Notes: a model not told the origin generated them from the letters alone. A stretch of 53,420 bases of DNA from Flavobacteriales bacterium (GCA_016722445.1 JADKIZ010000025.1:1-53420); one strand, 5' to 3'; shown: positions 37,219-47,475, counted from the first letter of the stretch. Numbers and translations: made by a program.

Positions 37219-40200
37219 TTATTTCGCAAGAATGGAAGCACCGTTCTCTTTCAATAAGCGATCAGCTTCTGAAAGTGTGATTCGGCGTCCGTTGTAATAT
37301 GCTGTAATGAATGCATCCTTGATACCCAGGCTCTTAGCTTCACTGCGTTTTTCAACAGCAGCCATCATAGAATTAAAGCGTCCTGATGTATAACGGATTT
37401 TCTTAGTTTCAGTGAGCTCACTGTTGAGGCTTGAAATATTGTACATATTCTTCGCAGCAACAGGTTTGCTATAAACACCAACCTGAACAGTAAAGAACAA
37501 TCCTTTGATGGTTTCAACTTGAGTAGCGGCAACAGCATTTGGTGTGCCTTTGTAGTAGTCTGTCACAGCAGGCATTGGTTGATTCAAAGACGCAGCGCCA
37601 GAATTGGATTCGCCACCGCCAGTGTTACCGCCTGTTGCTTTCGCTGCGGTATTGCTAACTTTTGACGCTCCAGGTGCTTCGCCTTTGTCGCCATAAACGT
37701 ATTCCTTTTCAACTGCAGCAACAAAACTATCACCATCTGTTTTGCCCATTGCCTCATAAAGAGGAATGCGCTTTCCATCGCGATATGCCACTACAAATGC
37801 ATCAGAATATCCAATGGAACGAATTTCCTTTTTGATCTGATCAGCACTGCCATAAGTCATGAAGAAACCTGCGGTGTAACGCGTAATTCCATTGCCAACG
37901 CTTTCACCAGATACTGGAGCAAATTCGTCATACAGATTTTGTGGAATATCATTTCTGAATGCCCCGATCTGCACTTTATAATAAACGCCTTTTGGCATAA
38001 CAAGGTCAACAGGAATTGGTTTGCTTTCTGAGTAAACCGCTCTGGTGGTGCGTTTGAACAAATCAGACACCAGTACATCCGGCATCGAATAATAGTAATC
38101 ATCAGCATTAGCAGATGATGAAGCGGAAGCTGACTTGGCCATTCCTGCAGAAGGCTTACTGCCTGATGCAGAAGCAGCAGTCATATCTGCCACAGGTTGT
38201 GTTCCTGCAGTTCTATTATTAACCGCACCAGCCGAATTACCACTTGCTGATCTGTTGTCAGCCACCGGCTGAATAGCACTTTCAGTATTACCGGAATTGC
38301 GATTTACATCACCACCAGCCAAACTCGAGCGTTCTGATGTTGTTGTTGTCGCATTGCTTTTCTCAACATTCGTTGGCTCCTGCACTGGTGATGTCACCGA
38401 GGCAGTTTGATCCGGGGTTACCGTTGGAACATCCGCACGAATATTCAGATTGAGACTACCATCTGGTTCCGCAACAACAGTCTTACGATCGGTTACAATA
38501 GCACCCTCTTCAGAAGTTGAGAAGTTCATGACCTGATTAGAAGATCCTTCCGTTGTTGATTTTAAGTCGGCAGTTTCCATTGAGGTGGTCGTTGCGCTTT
38601 GATCCGGAACGGAAGCAGTAGTTGAACTTGTTGAAGCAGCCTCTGGTTGTGATGCTGGTTCAATAGTATCCGCAACAACTGATCTGCTATCGGTAGCAGT
38701 CATACCAGAGTCGCTAGCAACTTCTCCTGTGTTTCCGGTCTGAGTGTCAGAGGCAACGTCAGTAACGGAAGCAGTTGTTTCTGTTGATTCAACCGATTCT
38801 GTATTCGAAACGGCAACATCAGGAGTGGTCTCCACTGGTACAGCGATTTTTTCCTCTTGAACCGGAGCTTTGCTTTCTCCACTCTCGAGTGCAGCAATCA
38901 ATTCTTCTGAAGGTACTTTACCAGATCTCAACTGTGCAAGATCGGTTTCGCTATATTTCAAGAGTATATCTACATTGTCGCAAATGGTTTGAATCTTCTT
39001 GAGATTCTCAATAGCAGCAGCTTCTTTTGCGAACGCGCGACGGTAGTAGTCGGCCTTCTCAATATCATCCATCACCGATGGAGCAGTCGTTCTGATCTCT
39101 TCAGCATTGTTCATCAATACATCAGCTTCGCGCTTCAGTTTTTTAACCTGATCACGAATCATGATACGACTTTCAATTTTCTCACTGTTCTCCGCCATAG
39201 CCTGATTCGCTTTGGCAAGCTCATCATCGTATTCCAATCTGGTCATTTTTGCAATCGCACCAGCATTGTCTATCTCGATCAGAGAACGTTTCAAATACAA
39301 TTGCTCTGCTTTGTAATCAAGTTTGCGAAGTTTCGAATTATTGGTTTCATTTTCCATCTCAGCTTCGATCAGGAAAATATTATCATTCATCTCTCTGATT
39401 TTCTCACGGTTCTTCAATTGTGTGTCCGGAGTCTGATGTTGAGCTACAATCTCTTCGAATGATCCAGATTCATAAGCGAAAATGGATTCCGATTCTTCCT
39501 GAGCCTTGAACATCTTTTCGATGTTTTTGGCATCTTCTTCAACCGTTGTCGAAGGAACTGAATGATCTGCAGAAGCAACATCAGTCTGACTGTCTTCTGA
39601 TGAACCACCATCAGCCATCATTTCTTCAACATTGGTGTTTTCCGTTGTTGTAGTCATCGGTTTCGGCTCAGTTGCTGAAGCTGTCAATTGCAAATCATTG
39701 CGATAAGCTTCGAGCTTTTTAAACATGGCATCCGATTCACCTTTGATTTCACCAATCTGCATATTCAATGCACTTCTCTCTTCAGAAGTTGAAGCCATTT
39801 GAAGTTCTTGTTGTTTTTGAACTTCCATCAACTTCAAAGCTTCTATATAAGATTCAGTGACATTGATCTGATCTTGCAGTTTTTCGTGATATACAACATC
39901 GCTTTCTATGATCTCTTTATTTTCTGAATCATATGCTGCACGAACCTGGTTCATATCACCAGACTCGTTGGTGAGGGTTATAATAGCAGCTTCGTATTGA
40001 GCATCCACTTTTCCAATTTCTTTCAGTTGTGCCGGATCGTTCACTGTAGCTGCCTTTTGTGCATTCGCAGCTCGCGCAGTTTCCAATTTGGCCAATGTGG
40101 CACGTTTGTATTCCATCAACTTAATCGCATGGTCAATGTCATTGCCAGGACCATTGGTGATATTCTGAACTCTTACATCATATGTAGGATCAACACCGAC

Positions 40201-43170
40201 ATATGCACCGCGAATAGATTCAGGTGCAACGGATACCGGCGCGTTTTCGGTCAGGTTCAACGATGTTTTCGTTTCATTGCGATATGCTGTGAGTTCACTC
40301 AACCTTGCATTATCAGATTCCGAAAAAGAACCAGAGGCTTTTTTCGATTCAATGGCTTGGATCTCCGCTTCAGTCTCACTGAGACTTTGTGCCAACACCA
40401 TTCTCCTTGCGGATGACATCTCTGGTTGAGTGCCAATCGTTGCCAACATTGTATCTCGCTTTCCTTTAATAGCAGCAAGCTCCTGACCCGTTCTGGCATT
40501 TACACCAACGGTGGCTGGTGGGGTAGTGGTGCTTTGAGAATCTTCAATACTCGAATTTGAAGTAGTTACATCTGATGATCCACCAGCATCGTTCAGATTA
40601 TTTCCAATGTTTGATGCAGCTGCATTGTCACCGCCATTACCCGCCGTTCCGGCATTCGACTTCGATGATGAATTGCCATTGTTCTGTCCTGTTTGATTGG
40701 CAGCAACATCAGAAGATGCGTCTGTAATCAAAGCTAACATTTGTGGATCTTTCAGCTCCATAGCGTCAACCCTGTTGCGCATTTCATCCAAACGCATTGA
40801 CAATTTGGTTTTGTCGGTATCCGACAATTTCACCATATCCGCAGTCTGTAATCCATAGTTGGTGTCTTCAGACACAGCCATAAAATAGTTGACATTGGCT
40901 TGAGCAATTTTGGCATCCAAACCAGCTTTATCCAACTTAGCTTGCTGTGTCACTATGCGTTTACGTGTTCCATCGAGATTCGCCTGGGCGTTCGCTACCT
41001 CTGTGGATGCCGCTTGCTTCTCTTTGTCTTTCTTGGCAGCACTCAAATTTTGTTGGGCTGATGCCAACTCTGCTACCAATGCTTTCTCCTCAGTTCGGAG
41101 ATCTTCAAGTTTGTCTTCCTCTCTTGCACGTTCTGATTCTCTTGCCTTAGCTTTTGATTGTAGCTCTGCCACCGGCGAATTGCCTGTACCATCGCGCAAA
41201 GCTGTCTGGCGATCCTTTTCAGCAGTCATGATGACCACAGCCTGATCGTAATTACCCGATGTTTCTGCTTTTTGCAAATCAGCAACCTGCTGATCGAGTT
41301 GACTGGCACGGTCGCCTTCAGACACTTTATATTGTTGAATCGATTCCGCAGCACTCATGGCTGCTTTGGCTTCCATTTGAAGCAATTCAGCCTTATCTGT
41401 AAGTTCCACAGACTTCCTCAACTTCTTTACATCTTCATCATTGCTGATGTTACCAAGCGACTGTCTGATCGATTCCGCTTCGGTAAGCGCCAAATTGGCT
41501 TCATTGTATTTTTTATTCGCGAATGCCAAGCTATTCGCATATTTCTGATCCGACTCATTCACAAACTTTCTGATCTGAGCAGATTCCTTTTTCATTCCTT
41601 CTGTAACATTCGCAATGGTGGTTCCATTGGCAAATCCCGCAGCAATCGGAGCATTGGTAATGTTCTTTTCGAATGTGGTCAAATCACCACTGGTATCTGA
41701 TGACTTTTCACTACCTGCCGAAGCTTCAACTTGAGCATCTTCTGCGTTGACATCGAGTTTCGATTTTTTGCGAAGCATTTCAGCGGCCAAAACAGACAAA
41801 TCCTCTTCCAGAGGAGTTTCAAAGAAATTCGTTACAATCAATTTGTCCTGACCATTTTCACTCACCAGTTTCATCTCCTGTCGCACCGCTACAGGGCGAC
41901 CGAAGTTGGGAACGTTCAGAGTTATATCATGGACTTTTGGACTGTTTTCCGTTACTACTTTGTATTTGTACTCACCGGATTTAGGAACATACATCAGGTA
42001 GTTACCGGAAGGTCCACCGGACATTCCATCACAAACCATTCGGTTGCTGGCGGTTTCATATACTTTGATTCCGGCCTTGTGTTGATCAGGGTTGATGTCG
42101 CTGAAAAACTCTCCTTTGATATATACTACCTGAAGTGGTGTACTTTCAACCATCACATTGTAAACGTTGAGATGGCTCATATCACTGGCACGACCACTGG
42201 CAAAATATGCCTTCTTATTCAATGAGTCAGCAATGTAAAAAATATCATCATCAGGAGTATTGATGGCAAAATCAAGGTTGATGGCTGGACCGAATTCCTG
42301 TGTTTTCGGATCGTATTCACATTTAAAAATGTCATATCCGCCCATGCTGTTATGTCCTTTGGAGGCAAAGTAGAGGGTCTTACCATCACTGTGCATGAAG
42401 CAATAATCTTCGTCGTACTTGGTATTTACTCCGTCACCTAATTTAACGGGAGCAGAAAACTTACCATCTGGTAGAACTTGAGCTTTATAAATATCCTTGC
42501 CGGTAGAACCGTCTTTACCATATGAACTAAAGTAAATGGTTGTGCCATTGCCCGGATAGTGAATCACACCCGGTTCTGTACTCTTTTGATCCATTTTAGA
42601 CTTCAATTCTTCAGGAACTGTCAGGATTTTACCTCCAATCGCTTCCAAATTGAAATAACGGAAGAAGTTTGCTTTATCGGCTTCAGTTTTACTGATTACC
42701 TCTATATCCTTCACATTTGCAAGAAGGTTCGAGCCATAGATACAGGTTTCGATTTCCCTTTGGGCGTCTGTTTTGACCGCAAGTTTTGGATCAGCGTTTC
42801 TGAGAAAGGTCTCATAAGCTTTGATAGCATCCTTGAATTGATAATTCAGGTGGTATGCTTTACCCAGATAATACCAGGCCATTTTGTCTTCAACACCTTT
42901 TGCTGTTGCAATGGTGAGGAATTTAACAGCCTTGGTTTTGTCTTGGTCGCTGTAAATCGCGCAAGCACCAAATTTGTAATTGTATTCCGGATGATTCGGA
43001 TAAAGGGAAACCAATTGTGAATACAATGGGAATGCCTTCAGGAATTGTCCCGAATTAAAATAACCGTTGGCCTCCTTGATCAGTTGTTCTTCAGTACCTT
43101 TCTGAGAAAAGGCAACTTGAGTCACAAACACGGCCCATAGGGCGAGAACCAGTGTTTTAGTGCATTTCAT
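37219..43170 (-). CDS. giant PorE-like envelope protein: TPR, propeller, CRD-like, coiled coil, tandem SPOR-like repeats
   Basis: Protein of 1983 residues from the ATG at 43170, which gives a signal peptide (MKCTKTLVLALWAVFVTQVA). Order: TPR repeats about 25-150; PD40/WD40-like propeller about 190-350 (GVIHYPGNGTTIYFSSYG, YDEDYCFMHSDGKTLYFAS, YFASGR); a carboxypeptidase-regulatory-like domain about 355-460. Then a very long Ala/Glu/Lys-rich coiled coil (about 530-1420), a Ser/Thr/Ala-rich low-complexity stretch (about 1420-1715), and two SPOR-like repeats (about 1728-1808 and 1891-1983: YYKVQIGAFRN and FFTVQVGVYSK). TPR plus propeller plus CRD is the plan of PorE, a T9SS component that binds peptidoglycan through an OmpA domain; here that domain is absent and SPOR-like repeats, also peptidoglycan binders, end the chain. 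Function inferred only. Confidence 0.8.
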   Translation of the reverse strand: MKCTKTLVLALWAVFVTQVAFSQKGTEEQLIKEANGYFNSGQFLKAFPLYSQLVSLYPNHPEYNYKFGACAIYSDQDKTKAVKFLTIATAKGVEDKMAWYYLGKAYHLNYQFKDAIKAYETFLRNADPKLAVKTDAQREIETCIYGSNLLANVKDIEVISKTEADKANFFRYFNLEAIGGKILTVPEELKSKMDQKSTEPGVIHYPGNGTTIYFSSYGKDGSTGKDIYKAQVLPDGKFSAPVKLGDGVNTKYDEDYCFMHSDGKTLYFASKGHNSMGGYDIFKCEYDPKTQEFGPAINLDFAINTPDDDIFYIADSLNKKAYFASGRASDMSHLNVYNVMVESTPLQVVYIKGEFFSDINPDQHKAGIKVYETASNRMVCDGMSGGPSGNYLMYVPKSGEYKYKVVTENSPKVHDITLNVPNFGRPVAVRQEMKLVSENGQDKLIVTNFFETPLEEDLSVLAAEMLRKKSKLDVNAEDAQVEASAGSEKSSDTSGDLTTFEKNITNAPIAAGFANGTTIANVTEGMKKESAQIRKFVNESDQKYANSLAFANKKYNEANLALTEAESIRQSLGNISNDEDVKKLRKSVELTDKAELLQMEAKAAMSAAESIQQYKVSEGDRASQLDQQVADLQKAETSGNYDQAVVIMTAEKDRQTALRDGTGNSPVAELQSKAKARESERAREEDKLEDLRTEEKALVAELASAQQNLSAAKKDKEKQAASTEVANAQANLDGTRKRIVTQQAKLDKAGLDAKIAQANVNYFMAVSEDTNYGLQTADMVKLSDTDKTKLSMRLDEMRNRVDAMELKDPQMLALITDASSDVAANQTGQNNGNSSSKSNAGTAGNGGDNAAASNIGNNLNDAGGSSDVTTSNSSIEDSQSTTTPPATVGVNARTGQELAAIKGKRDTMLATIGTQPEMSSARRMVLAQSLSETEAEIQAIESKKASGSFSESDNARLSELTAYRNETKTSLNLTENAPVSVAPESIRGAYVGVDPTYDVRVQNITNGPGNDIDHAIKLMEYKRATLAKLETARAANAQKAATVNDPAQLKEIGKVDAQYEAAIITLTNESGDMNQVRAAYDSENKEIIESDVVYHEKLQDQINVTESYIEALKLMEVQKQQELQMASTSEERSALNMQIGEIKGESDAMFKKLEAYRNDLQLTASATEPKPMTTTTENTNVEEMMADGGSSEDSQTDVASADHSVPSTTVEEDAKNIEKMFKAQEESESIFAYESGSFEEIVAQHQTPDTQLKNREKIREMNDNIFLIEAEMENETNNSKLRKLDYKAEQLYLKRSLIEIDNAGAIAKMTRLEYDDELAKANQAMAENSEKIESRIMIRDQVKKLKREADVLMNNAEEIRTTAPSVMDDIEKADYYRRAFAKEAAAIENLKKIQTICDNVDILLKYSETDLAQLRSGKVPSEELIAALESGESKAPVQEEKIAVPVETTPDVAVSNTESVESTETTASVTDVASDTQTGNTGEVASDSGMTATDSRSVVADTIEPASQPEAASTSSTTASVPDQSATTTSMETADLKSTTEGSSNQVMNFSTSEEGAIVTDRKTVVAEPDGSLNLNIRADVPTVTPDQTASVTSPVQEPTNVEKSNATTTTSERSSLAGGDVNRNSGNTESAIQPVADNRSASGNSAGAVNNRTAGTQPVADMTAASASGSKPSAGMAKSASASSSANADDYYYSMPDVLVSDLFKRTTRAVYSESKPIPVDLVMPKGVYYKVQIGAFRNDIPQNLYDEFAPVSGESVGNGITRYTAGFFMTYGSADQIKKEIRSIGYSDAFVVAYRDGKRIPLYEAMGKTDGDSFVAAVEKEYVYGDKGEAPGASKVSNTAAKATGGNTGGGESNSGAASLNQPMPAVTDYYKGTPNAVAATQVETIKGLFFTVQVGVYSKPVAAKNMYNISSLNSELTETKKIRYTSGRFNSMMAAVEKRSEAKSLGIKDAFITAYYNGRRITLSEADRLLKENGASILAK

Positions 43171-43642
43171 GCGATATAGTCTTAGACGATTTTCATTTAA
43201 AAAGCGGCCTAACAAGGGCAACTTTTGTGGTCGTTTTACCACTAACTAACATTTAGGTTCATCCAAAATGCCAATAAGTAGTTCTTCGCTTCAACGGTTA
43301 TCGTCCTTAACGGGTTACAATTTCACTGAAATTCAGTGAATAAAATTTATCTCGAAAAAAAATCCATCACCATAACGCTGTGAATTGCCAGTCAGTAAAA
43401 CCTGATTATCAAACATTTGACGATGTGGCGGCCTTTTGTTTCGAGCAACAATATTACCGTGAGTTTATCCACATCCTTCCACAGAAGTGTGAATAAAAAA
43501 CAATTCCATGAAAGTGTAGTATTTACAACATCCAGAGTTAAATTCGCGTGCCTTTTCGACAGGGACATAATTCTATTTTCTTTAACCAAGAAAGTCGCTG
43601 GTCTAAAAGGTTTTATACGAATTACCAGACTAATCAGATCAT
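43171..43642. other. divergent intergenic region between the giant gene and gyrA
   Basis: A 472-bp spacer that must carry both divergent promoters. I found no exact TAnnTTTG box for either gene. A 19-bp palindrome lies at 43322-43340. Short ORFs here (for example 43417-43674) run into gyrA and are not credible. Confidence 0.5.
43322..43340. promoter_or_regulatory. palindromic site in the giant-gene/gyrA spacer
   Basis: TTCACTGA - AAT - TCAGTGAA: perfect 8-bp arms about a 3-base centre. Size and symmetry fit a dimeric regulator's operator. It lies 152 bp from the giant gene start and 303 bp from gyrA, so it could serve either. No direct evidence of function. Confidence 0.4.
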
Positions 43643-46183
43643 ATGGCAGAAGGCGAAAAGATTATTCCCATTAACATTGAGGATGAAATGAAAACTGCGT
43701 ACATCGACTATTCGATGTCCGTAATCGTATCCAGGGCGTTACCTGATGTCCGCGACGGCATGAAACCGGTTCACCGCCGGGTTCTCTACGGAATGCTCGA
43801 TTTGGGTGTTTATTCCAACCGTCCTTATAAAAAATCCGCTCGTATTGTCGGTGAAGTACTCGGTAAGTATCACCCACATGGTGATGGCGCTGTTTATGAC
43901 ACCATGGTTCGTATGGCTCAAGACTGGACCCTGAGATATCCACTTGTTGATGGTCAGGGTAACTACGGTAGCATGGATGGTGATCCACCAGCAGCTATGC
44001 GATACACTGAGGCCAGACTACGAAAACTAGCTGAAGAATTACTTGAAGACCTAGATAAGGAAACTGTTGATTTTCAGCCGAATTTCGACGATTCTTTACA
44101 GGAGCCAAAAGTGTTACCTGCCAAAGTTCCAAACCTTCTTTTGAATGGTGTTAGCGGTATCGCTGTGGGTATGGCAACCAATATGCCTCCTCACAATATC
44201 ACTGAAGTTTGTCAAGGTATCATGGCCTATATCGACAACAGGGAAATCACCATTGAAGAACTGATGAAGTTCGTCAAAGCGCCCGATTTCCCAACTGGAG
44301 GTATGATCTACGGACTTGAAGGTGTGAAAAGTGCTTACGAAACTGGCCGCGGCCGAGTTGTCATTCGCGCAAAACATGCCATCGAAGAAGTGGGTGGACG
44401 TGAGTGCATTGTTGTAACAGAGGTTCCATACCAAGTCAATAAGGCTGAAATGCAAAGCCGTCAGGATGCCATGATCAGAGAGGGCAAACTTGAAGGCATC
44501 AGTGAAATACGTGACCTTAGTTCACGTGAAGGAATTCGCATCGAATACGAAATTAAGAGGGATGCAATTGCTAATGTAGTATTAAACAATCTATTTAAGC
44601 ACACATCTTTACAAACCTCTTTTTCAATTAATAATGTAGCGCTCGTAAATGGTCGTCCAGAGATTTTAAATCTCAAGGACATGATCGTTCACTTCGTCAG
44701 TCACAGACATGAGGTTGTCACCAGACGTACTCAATATGAGTTGCGTAAGGCGGAGGAAAGAGCACATATCTTAGAAGGTCTTCTCATAGCTCTGGATCAT
44801 CTAGATGCTGTCATCGCATTGATTCGCGGTAGCCAGACTCCGGATGTTGCCCGCGAAGGTTTGATTTCTGAGTTTAAACTCAGTGAAATTCAAGCCCGTG
44901 CAATCCTCGACATGCGTCTCCAAAGACTCACTGGTCTGGAAAGAGACAAAATCCGCGAAGAGTATAATGAATTGATGTCACTCATCGCTCGTTTGAAGGA
45001 AATCCTTGGTAGTGAAGTACTTCGCATGCAAATCATCAAAGATGAGTTGGCTTATCTGATCGAAAAATTCGGTGATGAGCGCCGTTCATCAATTGAGTAC
45101 AGCAGTGCTGAATTGAATATCGAAGATATGATTCCGGATGATCACGTGGTGGTAACCATCACTCATGCCGGTTATATCAAACGTACGAATATCAACGAAT
45201 ACCGAGCGCAATCACGCGGTGGCGTAGGAGCGAAGGGCACAGTTGCACGTCAGGAAGACTTTGTTGAACACATATTTACCGCGACAAATCACGAGTGGCT
45301 GCTGATTTTCACCAAGAAAGGCAGATGCTTCTGGATGCGCGTATTTGAAATACCTGAAGGTGCAAAAGCATCAAAAGGCCGAGCCATACAAAACCTGATT
45401 CAAATTGAATCAGACGATAAATTACTGGCTTACATACCTATTAAAGATTTGATGAACGAAGAGTATGTAAACAATAACTTCGTCATACTCTGCACCAAAG
45501 AAGGCTTGATCAAAAAGACCTCTTTAGAGGCATATTCTCGTCCAAGATCATCCGGTATCAATGCCATTACCATTGTAGAAGGTGACGAATTGCTCGCCGC
45601 TAAACTCACCAATGGTAATTGTGAAATTATCATGGGTACAAGAGAAGGTAAGGCCATCCGCTTCCATGAAACCAAAGTACGTGCTGTAGGCCGCACCGCT
45701 CAGGGAGTTAAAGCTGTAACCCTTGAAGGTGAAGGAAATGTGGTAATCGGTATGGTTTGCGTGGACTCTCCAGAACGCGACATCCTGGTTGTCAGCGAGA
45801 AAGGCTTCGGTAAACGTTCAGCTTTGGAAGATTACAGGGTGACCAACCGCGGAGGTAAAGGTGTGAAAACCATCAACATCACTGAAAAAACTGGTGCCTT
45901 GATTTCCGTTCTTGCAGTTGACAATGACCATGACTTCATGATCATCAACAGAAGCGGTATTACCATACGCTTACGCGTAGAGGAGTTGAGGGTTGTTGGC
46001 CGTGCTACTCAAGGTGTTAAGTTGATCAATCTGCGCAATACCGACGAAATTGCAGCTGTCTGTACGGTATTGAAAGATGAGGAAGAAGACCAGGAAATTG
46101 TTCATCTCGATGGTGAAACACCAATCGATGATACAAACTTGGATACATCCGAGAATACCGATACAACTGAAGAGAATAATTGA
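43643..46183 (+). CDS. gyrA: DNA gyrase subunit A
   Basis: ATP-dependent negative supercoiling; GyrA cleaves and rejoins DNA. It has 846 residues. The active-site Tyr is Y121 (AAMRYTEARL). The breakage-reunion domain (DYSMSVIVSRALPDVRDGMKPVHRR) and the C-terminal pinwheel blades are present; the GyrA box is degenerate (QSRGGVGAKG, where E. coli has QRRGGKG). The quinolone-determining region reads HPHGDGAVYD, with G82 at the position of E. coli Ser83; D86 matches Asp87. A strong bidirectional-type terminator follows 12 bp after the stop. The C-terminus is acidic, as is common. Confidence 0.97.
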   Translation: MAEGEKIIPINIEDEMKTAYIDYSMSVIVSRALPDVRDGMKPVHRRVLYGMLDLGVYSNRPYKKSARIVGEVLGKYHPHGDGAVYDTMVRMAQDWTLRYPLVDGQGNYGSMDGDPPAAMRYTEARLRKLAEELLEDLDKETVDFQPNFDDSLQEPKVLPAKVPNLLLNGVSGIAVGMATNMPPHNITEVCQGIMAYIDNREITIEELMKFVKAPDFPTGGMIYGLEGVKSAYETGRGRVVIRAKHAIEEVGGRECIVVTEVPYQVNKAEMQSRQDAMIREGKLEGISEIRDLSSREGIRIEYEIKRDAIANVVLNNLFKHTSLQTSFSINNVALVNGRPEILNLKDMIVHFVSHRHEVVTRRTQYELRKAEERAHILEGLLIALDHLDAVIALIRGSQTPDVAREGLISEFKLSEIQARAILDMRLQRLTGLERDKIREEYNELMSLIARLKEILGSEVLRMQIIKDELAYLIEKFGDERRSSIEYSSAELNIEDMIPDDHVVVTITHAGYIKRTNINEYRAQSRGGVGAKGTVARQEDFVEHIFTATNHEWLLIFTKKGRCFWMRVFEIPEGAKASKGRAIQNLIQIESDDKLLAYIPIKDLMNEEYVNNNFVILCTKEGLIKKTSLEAYSRPRSSGINAITIVEGDELLAAKLTNGNCEIIMGTREGKAIRFHETKVRAVGRTAQGVKAVTLEGEGNVVIGMVCVDSPERDILVVSEKGFGKRSALEDYRVTNRGGKGVKTINITEKTGALISVLAVDNDHDFMIINRSGITIRLRVEELRVVGRATQGVKLINLRNTDEIAAVCTVLKDEEEDQEIVHLDGETPIDDTNLDTSENTDTTEENN

Positions 46184-46195
46184 TAATCAATAAAT

Positions 46196-46229
46196 AAAAA
46201 GCCGCAATGCATCTGCATTGCGGCTTTTT
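46196..46229. terminator. intrinsic terminator of gyrA (works on both strands)
   Basis: AAAAA, 11-bp perfect stem gccgcaatgca / tgcattgcggc with a 2-base centre, then TTTTT. It directly follows gyrA. Confidence 0.93.
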
Positions 46230-46274
46230 CATTCAAGTGCACATAAAATTATTCCTGAGGAATTGGCAAGGAAG

Positions 46275-46307
46275 TTGAAATGTCGGCCATCCGAAATTAT
46301 ACATTTG
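46275..46307 (+). promoter_or_regulatory. Bacteroidota-type promoter of the TPR gene
   Basis: TTG at 46275-46277, 22-bp spacer, TACATTTG at 46300-46307 (full match to TAnnTTTG). The start codon is 29 bp beyond the box. The spacer is a little longer than usual. Confidence 0.55.
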
Positions 46308-46336
46308 TAAAGTATTAAAAACCCCAAAAACACGCA

Positions 46337-47467
46337 ATGAAAAAAACCGGTTTGCTCTTCGCAATGCTCATCGCAGGAACGATCGCATTCGCGCAACCAG
46401 ATGTGACTTCAGCATACAATGCCAACAAGAGTGGCGACTATGAAGCTGCTGTTGGCTATATCGAAAAAGCCATTCAGGATCCGAAAGCTTCAGTAAAGGA
46501 GAAGGTTTGGAGATACCGCGGCGCCATTTACCTCAATGTCGCTTCAGATCCGAAGTTCGCCCCAATGTATCCGAACGCTATTCAACTCAGCAAAGAGTCC
46601 TTCTTTAAAGCCCTTGAATTGGATAAAGCTGGCGACTACAAGAACGAAAACATGATGTCTCTCAACTCTTTACAGGGTATTATCCTCGAAAATGCGAGCA
46701 AATCATACGAAACGAAAGATTTTTGTTCCGCAGCTCAACACTTCAAAGCTGCCAATGAAATCAGCAGCAAATTCGGCATCGTAGATTCCGCAGCCATCTT
46801 TAATTCAGCATTTTGCAATGACAAGTGTGGTAAAATAGATGAAGCCATTGAAGGTTATAAGCAAAGTGCTGCCATCAATTACAATGTACCGGACGTATAT
46901 ATGTATATCTCAGAGCTTTACACCAAACAGGGCAAGACTGAGGAAGCCAAAAAGGTCATCACTGAAGCCCGTGCGAAATACCCTAAAAACGTGGAATTGC
47001 TTCGCAGCGAGGTGAATGTGTTGCTTGGAGAGCAGAAATATGACCAAGCTTTGTCACAGCTCGAAGCGCTCACTGCAGCAGATCCATCCAATGAAACCAT
47101 CTGGTTCGTTTTGGGTGCGACTTATGAAAAGCTGGGCAAAGTGGCCGATCAGGAACGGGCATACAATAAAGCGCTGGAAATCAATCCGAAATACTATGAC
47201 GCATTGTTTAATTTGGCCGCTACACATTACAATAAGGGTGTAGAGCAAATGAAAGAGTGCGACAAAATTCCGATGAGAGAAACAGCAAAATTCGATGCTT
47301 GTAAAGCCGAAGCTGGAAAACATTTCCAGACATCAATTGGCTTTTTTGAAAGAGCATATGATCAGAAGCCGGAGGAACAAGAAATTATCACAGCATTGGC
47401 TGAAGCATATCTGAGGGTAGAAAACCAGGCAGGTTATGATAAGCTCAAAGCTAAGATGAAGAAATAA
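46337..47467 (+). CDS. exported tetratricopeptide repeat protein
   Basis: Protein of 376 residues with a signal peptide (MKKTGLLFAMLIAGTIAFAQ). About seven TPR-like helical pairs follow, for example AYNANKSGDYEAAVGYIEKAI and IWFVLGATYEKLGKVADQERAYNKALEINP. TPR arrays bind partner proteins in the envelope. It has its own promoter between gyrA's terminator and its start, and its own terminator. The partner is unknown; the giant TPR protein encoded nearby is a candidate only by proximity. Confidence 0.9.
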   Translation: MKKTGLLFAMLIAGTIAFAQPDVTSAYNANKSGDYEAAVGYIEKAIQDPKASVKEKVWRYRGAIYLNVASDPKFAPMYPNAIQLSKESFFKALELDKAGDYKNENMMSLNSLQGIILENASKSYETKDFCSAAQHFKAANEISSKFGIVDSAAIFNSAFCNDKCGKIDEAIEGYKQSAAINYNVPDVYMYISELYTKQGKTEEAKKVITEARAKYPKNVELLRSEVNVLLGEQKYDQALSQLEALTAADPSNETIWFVLGATYEKLGKVADQERAYNKALEINPKYYDALFNLAATHYNKGVEQMKECDKIPMRETAKFDACKAEAGKHFQTSIGFFERAYDQKPEEQEIITALAEAYLRVENQAGYDKLKAKMKK

Positions 47468-47475
47468 TCAGACAA

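Noticed and set aside
36988..37257. 89-codon plus-strand ORF
   Set aside because: It runs through the giant gene's terminator and into that gene's 3' end; not credible.
38989..39462. 157-codon and other long plus-strand ORFs inside the giant gene
   Set aside because: They run opposite the coiled-coil coding region, where biased Ala/Glu/Lys codons keep the antisense frames open. No recognisable protein features.
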